Positions 54,951 through 64,000 of a DNA stretch of 64,000 bases are shown here, in pieces. A program made the translations under genes and the position numbers. The DNA is from Diphasiastrum complanatum (Eukaryota; Streptophyta; Lycopodiopsida; Lycopodiales; Lycopodiaceae). Below the pieces are notes generated by a model. That model was given only the letters and a program-made list of their open reading frames with translations. It did not search any database and was not told where the DNA came from. Within the stretch, counting starts at the first letter, position 1. Every line of letters begins with the position of its first letter. The stretch spans positions 9,640,243 to 9,704,242 of the forward strand of contig CM055095.1 of NCBI GenBank assembly GCA_029204225.1, in the 5' to 3' direction.

Positions 54951-55879
54951 CTGTTAGCAGCGTCTCACTCAATATTTGCTACTACTTCACTCGTTCTACT
55001 TCTCAATGATTGTAGTCCTCTGTCAGATTCTACTCAGTGGCAACTCTCCTTCTGTCTGACAGAGGTTCAGCATCGCACGAATTCACGTGGTTACAAATCT
55101 GTATGCAATGGCTCAGTCATGGAATCTAATTGTAGTATAACAGTGATGTACCCGCCTGTCAAAGACACACCTACGACCTGATTCAGAACCTTATTTGATA
55201 ATGGTAGCTCATCTTGAATATAGGATCTGTCAGGAACTCGTTTTCTACTTTCTACAATTCTATTCCAGTTCTTTTTTTATCGCTACAGTTTGTAGATTAT
55301 TGCTAAACGGAACTAAGCAAGAATAGGGAATTAAACTAAATCTACTCCTATTGAAATCAAAAAATCAACATCAGCACAACAACTTCTAAACTAAAGTAAT
55401 GGAAATCCTACAAAGTGCTTCCTACAACTATCACTCAACAGTTGTAAGAAGAACTCCTCAGAGAGTAGAAACCAGGAGACATCAGAAAACAGTGGAATGT
55501 TAGATTGATCTCCAGGTCCTACACATCTACCTTATACTAATTCCAAACCAAACTTTAAGAGAAGAAAGCATCAACAAGCACATTCATACATCAGTACCCA
55601 AACAAGAATGCATGAAGATGGAGCATGAGAAGAAATGCACGTAGAATGATCTTCCATTAACAAGCAACATCATTTCAGTACAGATTACATGCTCTTGAAC
55701 TCGTGGAGGAGGCCTCTATTTATAGCCACAAGCTGTAGAACCCAATTACAGAGTCCACATCTTGCAAAAGAGTGAATCCCAATCTATAATAATTTGAGTT
55801 CCACCTCTTACTTGATAATAGGAGGTCTCTTTATTAAAAAACATAACTAAAGTAGGAGTATCTAGTGGCTTGAAAGGCG
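54951..55879 (-). other. LTR-like sequence with minus-strand TATA box
   Basis: Near 55712-55726 the minus strand reads GGCTATAAATAGAGGCC, a strong TATA box. About 500 bases of downstream (leftward) non-coding sequence follow, as in R-U5. No partner copy seen. Could be a solo LTR or a host promoter whose gene has decayed. Confidence 0.4.
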
Positions 55880-57369
55880 CATCCTTTATCTGATGTTACC
55901 TGGGAGGATCGCCAAGCGTTGCAGAAATCTTACCCAAAGTTTATCATCAAGGATCGATGACTTGCCAGAAAAGGGAAGGATTGTTAGACACCAGTCGTGT
56001 TCTAGCACAGTCCTGACATGACCGATTACTAGGGGCTGAGAGCCATGGTATTGGCCAAGGCCAGTAACTGGGATGGACACCAAGGGCCCAGTTGGGTCTG
56101 GTGCGTCATAGACAGTGACTCAGTGTGACCGCCAGATAGAATGTCAGTAGGTGAAGTTATGACCGTATGGAGACCCATCGTCAACAGCGGAGATGCCTCG
56201 GTCAGACGAGCAGCTAGCCGTCAGTTACTGGGGTGACCCGTTAGTGTCACAGGCCCATGACAGGGCTTGGGGGTAGTGCCTCAAAGTCGCACAATTATTG
56301 TGGGTAGGTGATTTTTTGGAACCACGAGGTGTGATCACCCTGCATGGCAGCTAGGTGTCCCAAGCCCATAATAGCAACCAGAGAGACTCAAGAGAGGGCA
56401 CCTACGGTTGGGTGGATCATTTCTCACATCGGACATCAGAGTTTGGAGAGCTCTTATAGATTGGAGTGCAACATCATAATTTTGGAGCACATGACAATTT
56501 TGAATTTAGTTTTTGATGTGAATGCAATCCAAATTTAGTAAAGTAGATTCTCTATTATTAGGCCATAGTACAAATTATACTTCACACATGTGAGGTTGTT
56601 CTACATTTTTCTAATCAAAATTAGATTGTTCTTGCTTGATTAGATCAAAATTGCCAATCTAGATCAAGATTTGAGTGCTAGTTTTGCATAGATTGTTAAC
56701 CAAGTATCCAATCACTCTTGAGGATCTTTTGTAGATCCATTTAGGGTCCTAAACACTAGTTTTCAACATGGACATGGTGTAACATATTGTTTATCATTCT
56801 CCATGAGAGAGAGTCCATCAACATTTGGCACTAGGTCAAAAAATTCAAATCTAGACAACATGTGACATGTAATTTGGACCAAGTGCATAAGTGTCTAATC
56901 GTTGGACCGAAAGCTTTGGCATGAATTTAAGCACTACTCTTAGCGATGGTCCTATTTGTCTGGTCAATGGGTAGACTAGTGAATTTGTATTGTGAACGTC
57001 ACACTCTTTCATAACAAAATGTGACATTTGGAGTTTTGATTGATATGTTAGGTCTAAAATCAAGTAAGGTTTCCAAGGGTTGTAACTTATGGTCTACTAG
57101 CTCATGGCCTTCTTTCTATGCTTGAATATGTTCAACCCAATGGTTCATACATTGATATTGTCCCTTTTCTGACACATGGATTAGGGTATTCACCAGATTT
57201 GATGTTCATGATAGTGAGAATATGAGGATGAGAGTCTACCTCATCTATAATGTATTCTCATGCATAATCCTCTTTGCATTGGATCTAGACGAAGATAGAG
57301 ACATTTTTTCCTATAGTGGTCTTTGATGTGTTTGGCAAGATTGTGACCAAGCTAACAGGTGCATTCTAA
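55880..57369. other. Spacer, no supported gene
   Basis: 56040-56430 is moderately GC-rich without recognisable coding content; the remainder is AT-rich. Confidence 0.4.
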
Positions 57370-57840
57370 GATCTTTCTTAATTGGATTTAAGCTGACAAT
57401 CTTTGAACCGATGTCCATATCCATAGTCCCAACATAAAAGATGATATACTCCTCCATTCAAACATTTTGCAATATGGTTAGACTCATGACAATCAAAACA
57501 TCTCAGAGGTGCATGCTACCCATTCTATCTAACTTGATTTGTAGAAAGTTAGTAGATCTCAACTTTAGTGGCATATGCATAATAAAGAGTTGTTAGATGT
57601 TCATTTGCAAGGGTAAATAGATTAGAGATCTCATTTTTGTTATTATGAGTTCACGTGAGTTGATTGATGGTCCATTTGACGATTTGAAGGTCTTATAATC
57701 AAGGTAGATGGGGTGCTTGGAATAATTAAGGCAACGCCAATATTTGGGCACTAACAGAAAATTTTGTCAAATTAGGGGACACTCATTGGTCATGTGGTTT
57801 TGAGCATAGTGTAGGCAAGTAATATTCTCCCTTGTTGGAT
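57370..57840 (-). pseudogene. Ancient gypsy gag relic
   Basis: Minus-strand text at about 57775-57825 reads NITCLHYAQNHMTNECPLI, matching NVWCPICSQHQTTNECPQL and NVWCSICTGNHTMNECPQL of the better gags. At about 57400-57515 it reads HAPLRCFDCHESNHIAKC (a CCHC knuckle) and then CWDYGYGHRFKDCQLKSN, where the second Cys of the other knuckle is Tyr. The spacing equals that of the gags at 34 kb and 42 kb. Strongly decayed. Confidence 0.7.
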
Positions 57841-59856
57841 ATTGGGCTTATGTTGTTTGTGTTAATAAGTTGGCCTTGACTTTCAATCATCAATTGCATT
57901 ATTGTTGTTAGGTGTTGGAGGAGTAATTATAACTTGAAAATTTGCCTAGGGATAATTGATTGTCATTATAGGCTTTTATCTATCGAGTACAGAGGGCCCC
58001 CCAACTTGTGGTAAGGTTGCAAGTATCAAACTTAATCCATTTACAAATGATACAAGGTGTAAATTAGGCATTGTTGTTTCCAAAAAGGCATTGTTGTAAA
58101 AGGCGAGTATGTTTCAACACATGCAAGTCATATGCGAGGAAGGTTTTTCTTAAGAACATGGATCTAATCCTGACATTTGTATGGGTGCAAGTTATCTTAA
58201 TTTTAGGCATGCAAGTAGGTTAAGAGTAAGCGTATCTCTATATCGTATTCTCTATGTGAGCACATCAACAACACTTTGAGATGTGCAAGAAGGCTCGTGA
58301 AAACCTTTGATGACGAGTGCATAATGAACAAGAAAGTGATGCAATAATGGTTGCCTACTTGGGTTGCTTATTTTATGTACAGATCATGATCAAAATTGTT
58401 GGTTATATCTACGGTTACAAGGTTGCTTAATTGATGTCATTGTTTCCAACAATTTAATCTGATATCAGTCCTTGAAAGTAAATTTAGGGTTTTAGAAGAC
58501 AAAACACAAATGGGAAAGGGCTAAGACACCAATTTGCTTTGGTGTTCGGAGAACGTGAATGTCAATGGCTAGGGCTGACTAAAGGTTCATGCGTGTAGGC
58601 CTTGAGTCTATCCTCACGATGAATTGTCTCAACATTACAAGATTGAGATGAAGGCCAAGAATTGTGTAGTGTGACAATTAAACTTCAAGATATGAGGATC
58701 ATGAGTCATACATTGAGAAGGGTGCTCCTTAGGTTGGCTCCTTAGGTTGCCAAGGGTAACATGCTTCAGGATAGAGGCTCTCCATCAGTCAGCAAGCTGT
58801 GTAGGTAATGCCTGGGTCTTCAAGATGCAATTCAAAAGATGAGCTCATCTTTAGGACATTGCCAATGGTAATCAAGGGACTGTAAAAGTCGTACCTGGTC
58901 CATCAAATGTTTGGGAAGAGGATTGAAAACATCAGCCTTACTTCTAAGCTCAGTTGCAGCGGATCGTGACGATCCGGATTGCCAGCTATCTGGGCCAAGA
59001 AACTGTCCCAGATCGCAAAAAAATTGCAAATTTTTTTCTCGTTGTGGAGGGATCTCCAACTAGTTGCAATCCGAATGACCAATGAATAGCAACAGGCAAA
59101 TACAAATGAAATGATTAGCCAATGTTATATCTGCAAATCCGTATCTACAAAAGCAATCTGCTTCAGTATCTGATATTTCTGATTGAAGTGACTAGCAAAT
59201 ATTGGGGGTTAACTATCTGAAACCAAGCAACAGAACTGCTCTTTTGAAATCCTTTCACATGATACCCCATATTGGCAGGTTTGAAAACAAAAAAACAAAA
59301 AAAAAAATTGCGTTCCGGGAAACCCTAATAGGAAATCCCAGATCACAATCCGGAACGTGTTCCAGATTGCGTTTTGAAACATGACCTGCATCTTTGCTTC
59401 TAAGTTTCTAAATTTGTCTCTTAAAATAAGGAAAAGCCCCCAAAACTTCAAGCATAATGTTAGTATTATCTAAAAAGGAGACCGCAAAATTTGAATATCT
59501 AGGCCTTAAAGTAAAGGCTGATTTTGCCCAATTTTTTCTATTCATGCATTCAAATTATTCCATTAAATTACAAAAAGATCAAAAAAGTACAAATCGCTTA
59601 TATGAATTCTTTGAAATTGTGCATACATATGCTGCTATGTTTATTTCTAGCTTGTCTATTGTGTACACTTTCTTACAGAAATCTGACTCACCATACTGTC
59701 TTTGCATTGGAAAAGCTGCTATTGGTTAAAGCGTGCTCAATTGGAGAAGGCCTGAAAATTTAAGTTCCTCCAAAAAGTCCATAACACAAAAGTGATGTCA
59801 AGTCTTCAGATTCCTTTGCCACTGTATTTCCTATTCTTTAAGTATGAAACGTTGCT
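57841..59856. other. Spacer downstream of the MSL gene
   Basis: A minus-strand frame at 58832-59059 (ELRSKADVFNPLPKHLMDQV, RLLQSLDYHW) looks protein-like but matches nothing I know. 59,060-59,856 probably includes the MSL 3' untranslated region. No other gene. Confidence 0.4.
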
Positions 59857-60904
59857 TTAGGGATGATGTACAAAAATGTCTTGTGGCAGAAGGCGATACT
59901 GGATGCCGAGCTCTTCAAAGAATTTTTTCATTTCCAAAATAAGATCAGATCTGCGCATTAATTTCTCTGGTGCATTTTGATGGCTCATTGTATGCTTGAC
60001 TCCCAGCAGCATTCTCATCCTGTTCATGTCCTCAATTTCCTTCACAATAAGAGTATAATTTGCATACCAGTGGTGCGGCTTGCTCAATAAATAACTGCAT
60101 CAAAAACACCACTTTCAAACTTCTGCTGTAGCTAAGGATCACAACTGATTACTATGTCTTCACACCAAAGCAACCTACCTTGGCTGTAGAGCTGTCATTA
60201 AGTTCAACTAAATGCAATGAAAGCAAAGGACTATCCAACTAGGTTTGATAAGATTATATAATCAACTGAAAAGGGAACTAGAAGTACCTAGCGATTTTTT
60301 CTTTAAGTGCTGCAATTTTCTCCAATGGAGTTGACAGATGGACAGAAAACTCAAAAGTATCTGCCATATCTGGACTTCGATAAAAATTGCTGATGGGTTT
60401 TGATGACAGTACTGAATTAGGATAATAGATTTTTTCATTGTCATAGCGCAAAAAGACTCTAGTCAAAATATTCATTTCCTCGACAATCATCTGTATGGTA
60501 CAACACCACTTATCTGATCAGAAACAGAGAAATCAAAGTAAACACAGCTCAGATGTATTCAAATAAAGTCAGGAGAAAAAGCTTACCTGGACACCATCAA
60601 CAACACAGCGATCTCCAACATCGAATGGGTGCATTGCAAAGAGAAATATTAAAGCTTCGAAAATTGTCTTGCATGTGTTGCCAAATATAAAGACTATGAG
60701 CAGCAATTGTGAAGAGATGAACACAAGGAGATGTGTCGTAGCCAGGTTCAGGACTAACAGCCAGATGATTATGACAAGCAAGCCGACCAGAACATCAAGT
60801 ATGCGATGCAGTTTATTGACTGCAGTCCTTGTATCATTCAAAGAAAGCGCTAGCGCCCTTCTATCCTTGTACACCTTCACCTGCAAAAATGAGATGAGAT
60901 TTCT

Positions 60905-60967
<63 letters not shown>

Positions 60968-63900
60968 TGCGCTTTATTGATGTCTTTCAAATGCCAAAGA
61001 GGCACATAAGACGAAGTACATGTCAAGTGTGTATTGAGAACTGGGGGAGCGTAAAAACGTCTCCGACAATACAAACGCGTACGATTAGACTAAAGACTAA
61101 AGATACACAGACATAAATAAATAGATGTAGTGATGCTGGGGGATCATCAAATCCTGCTGAAGAAAGAGGTAATAGGGACCGTCCTAGGAGGTATGGCCTG
61201 GGTGGGTCTCTGACGTTGTCGTTGTCGCTGTTGTCGATGTGTGGTGACGTGTGTGGTCTCTGGGCATGTGATCTCAAAGTGTATCGTATAGCCATATGTA
61301 CTGGGTGCCGCTGATCTCTACGCTGGTCATGAATAGGAATATCAGCCTTATCATCAGATTCAAAATCATCACGAGACCTCTGGCTCCCAGAGAAAAAAGA
61401 GGTAATCTGGTGTTACGAGATAGGGCTCTGCTGTACATGACAAAGACTACTCCGAAAAAGTAGCATCTCAAGAATCATGAGAGTGACATAACATGGATCT
61501 AAATACATGAAAAAGATGAGGTGGCATGGGACCCATGCAACGGAGGGGCAACTCAAGCCCATTTTTTGGGCCTAGGGACTTTGCCCAACATGTTGAGTTG
61601 TCAAGGGCATCTTCACACCAATCAGATCGTAGCAGGCCAATCATAGTGCGACCTTTTATTTGGCACTTGCCAGCCCTCACAACCTAAAGTTCAAAAAATG
61701 AGCGACAAGTCAAAGGCCCAGGCAAAAGGGACTCTCCAGTAGCCTGAAACTGGCCTTAGTGGCTACTAGATTTTAGCAGGGAACAATGCAACATACCATG
61801 CCAATCTTATATTCCTCTATGGGAGGCTAAAAAGTTTCGACTCTTCAAGAAGTCCAATTCTAAGAATGTGAAATCAGGACAGACTAGTGCCTCATCACCA
61901 ATTGACTCTAGTTTGGTCCTCCTTTAGTTATCTTCAAACTATATCAAGTGCTTTTGGATCTATGGGTATGTATTCATTTGTCTTATGGCACCTTTTGAGC
62001 ATCAACAAAACTTTTTCCTCTTCTTCTTACAAACCTCCATAATATTGTTGACACTCCATCACCTTGCACAATTTGGGAACTTTTAAGTGCGAGTTCTTTT
62101 GGTTCACATGAAATGGATAACAAGGAAAATTTTAAAAAACAGTACATACCACCCAGTTCTTTAAGGAGTGCTTAGAGATCTGGCCACTCTCCTTTGCACC
62201 ATCAAACAAAGCCATGGCATTTGTTGCCTCTTCATATGGAAGAAAACGTGACAAGTCATCTAGTGTGATGTACCTGAAGCAAAGTAGAAACTTAGTCGAT
62301 GTAGGTCAGATAACTAGTTTCATGGTTAGCTTTACCTAACAAGGAAAACCATACAATTAGGTTAGATTGGCATGGATCGGGTATGCTATACGTACTTCAT
62401 ACTTGGCTTTCCAACATTCTTAAAAATCTGTTTTGCAGCAGCCTTTGCCTGCCACTCACTTTGAATATCAAAGTCTTTGTCTTCTGCATCATCCTCTGTT
62501 TCATCAAGAGTTTGTGTTAGTGTCGATATTCCTGTCTGCTTTACAACAGTGATGAGCCTTTTCATGTTCCATGCTGATACATTTTTCTGATTCATCTTTT
62601 GCAAGTGCTGTATGGTAATTTCACGATCTTTGGCACTCCCTTCAGATTTGGGCACTAACTGTTGGCCCCTCCTACCAGTGACAACACTCCTTGTTAGTAC
62701 TGCATTCGGTCGGACTGGGATGTCAGTGCTGTTAGTCGATTTTGTCCCTGCTTCTTTCAACCCAGACAGCTTACTTTGGAGATGCTTCTCCTCTTCTAAA
62801 TTTTGTTGAATATCTAACAATGCAGGCCCAGAAAGAGATTCTAAGATGTATTGATTGAAAAGGGACTCCTGAATTCGATCAAAGTATGTGCTGACATGGT
62901 AGGATGATGCCAACACCTTGACTATCAAGGTCTTGACAAGCCAGATGAACGCCGCTATGACAAAACAAACAAGCGCTTTTGTGACGTAGTGCAAAGCTCT
63001 GTGATTCTGGGTAGACTGCTCAACCTTTGGATCAAACAAAAAGCACCAGGATAGCAACACAAAGATCAGCCACATACAAGTTTGCACGCCTTTTCTCAAG
63101 CCATACACAAAGTAGAGCACGCGCTTTCGCAGAAGGAAATTCTTTTCGATTAAGAAGACTAAAATGCGAACAGCCCAACTAGAAACCAGGCGGCCACTGA
63201 ACACGACCATCACCAGAACAACCCATCTCCACAGACGCAACCCCCACAGAACTCTCTGCCTGAAGTAGGGCACAAGCAGACTGCACAACAAAGCTGCCAA
63301 GATGACCATAAAAGTACACAGCTCAAGGATCGACCATATACTAAGCTTGCTTTTCCTGTACTTCGCTGGAAGATCTGCATCCTTAAGCGGGTCATCATCT
63401 TCCTCCTCCAACTTGTTTGGAGCCTGAAGACTAGATCTTGGTAAAGATTTACGAGGGCTAGCTTGGTCTGCTTTGAGCAGTGTCTTCTGCCTTGCTGTCA
63501 ATGGAGGAGGTGGCTCTGCAAGCCTTGACTTGCTCCTTAGACGGATAAAGCTCTGAGCAGGGATAATGCTCGGTGATTGAATAGTTTTAGGTGATAAATG
63601 CTCATTCTTGGGTGATGTCGCCTTCCTCCTACGCAGACCCATCTCTGCAGCAGCGTCAATTTCATCACCCTTTGCAGAGTGTGATGGAGAATTTGAGCAT
63701 GATGTCACTTGGACGACTAGATTTTGCCCCCTTACAACGCCTTCATCAGCACGGTGTTCTTCGTTTGATACAGTCTTTGGAGGAGAGGCATTGGATTGAG
63801 CGCCAGCCCCAGAGCTGGCAGTCTCTTGTGCAGCAAAGGTAGGAGAAGATGTATTGCTCCTTTGTTGGGCTGTTTCAGGAACAGGAGACAAATTTCTCTG

Positions 63901-64000
63901 AAGAATCTTTTTCCCTGGAGAATAAGGTCCCCAATCTGAGCCCTTCCCGTGAAAAGAAAGCTCTCCTGCATCCATGCTAGGATCGTCGGAGCTCTCTCCA
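59857..64000 (-). CDS. MSL10-like: MscS-like mechanosensitive ion channel, MSL10 type
   Basis: Five exons: 62396 to beyond 64000, 62150-62273, 60587-60880, 60288-60490, 59857-60094; all junctions are GT-AG (donors GTACGT, GTATGT, GTAAGC, GTACTT) and frames join. The product, a tension-gated anion channel of the plasma membrane by family, has at least 812 residues from the Met at 63975; the frame is open to the edge, so the start may lie outside. Residues 1-205 are Ser/Pro-rich and charged; TM1-TM4 at about 212-238, 245-275, 296-314, 331-355; a cytoplasmic loop to 590 (SAWNMKRLI, then AKAAAKQIFKNVGKPSMKY); TM5 about 595-617; TM6/pore about 619-650 (FIFGNTCKTIFEALIFLF), then HPFDVGDRC and the MscS beta domain (VEEMNILTRVFLRYDNEKI; YRSPDMADTFEFSVHLSTPL; FFEELGIQYRLLPQDI). 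This is clade II (MSL4-10), closest in my memory to MSL10. No defect seen. Confidence 0.93.
60881..62149 (-). other. Third-from-last intron of the MSL gene, 1.27 kb
   Basis: Much longer than the other introns (about 96, 122 and 193 bases). It holds a (GT)n(GA)n microsatellite at about 60905-60966 and a segment at 61000-61750 of different composition with scattered open frames, suggesting an old transposon insertion. No recognisable domain or terminal repeats. Confidence 0.7.
60905..60966. repeat. (GT)n(GA)n microsatellite in intron
   Basis: About 17 GT units followed by about 13 GA units, within the long MSL intron. Confidence 0.95.

Overview
This is repeat-dominated nuclear DNA from a flowering plant. 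The evidence is a spliced gene for a plant clade II MscS-like channel at the right edge, a plant-type RNA-helicase leader exon, and the repeats themselves: Ty1/copia and Ty3/gypsy LTR retrotransposons with plant primer-binding sites (initiator-Met tRNA type and a Asp-tRNA-like type), a hAT transposase with BED, DUF659 and dimerisation regions, and very long (CT)n, (GA)n and (AT)n microsatellites. I cannot name the species.

Layout. 1-1,900: gypsy gag remnant (+). 1,900-3,190: 5' end of a copia element (-). 3,195-4,565 and 18,350-19,663: two copies of one unclassified repeat in inverted orientation. 5,784-6,875: a gene-like exon matching the N-terminal extension of plant DEAD-box helicase RH48-type proteins, with no helicase core anywhere downstream. 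8,460-12,541: a broken hAT transposase split by a small internally deleted copia element. 13,400-15,490: palindromes and AT/GA microsatellites. 16,091-16,882: a likely relic of a TPR-SET gene (-). 20,300-26,960: copia fragments, including one element bounded by a perfect 5-bp target duplication. 28,100-32,350: GC-rich minisatellites and a disordered acidic reading frame. 33,053-43,213: gypsy elements, one gag-only and one with gag, protease, reverse transcriptase and integrase. 43,500-45,640: tandem array of hairpin-plus-(CT)n units, into which a 2.6-kb LTR element (45,643-48,287) has inserted. 48,453-49,000: tandem TGACGTGG motifs with a TATA box. 49,066-53,035: third gypsy element. 53,195-54,300: A-rich CGAAAAA-type repeat. 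57,370-57,840: very old gag relic. 59,857 to the right edge: five-exon MSL10-like gene (-).

How it fits together. Only the MSL gene looks intact and functional. The retroelements are dead: catalytic motifs are altered (copia protease DSG to DSR, copia RT YVDD to YVDN, gypsy RT YLDD to YLND), and almost every premature stop can be explained by one C:G to T:A change, as expected from decay of methylated DNA. I found no wholly new system. The best candidates for something undescribed are the short LTR element with an unassigned frame, the near-perfect 62-bp hairpin and its array, and the motif-rich promoter-like tandem repeat at 48.45-49.0 kb.
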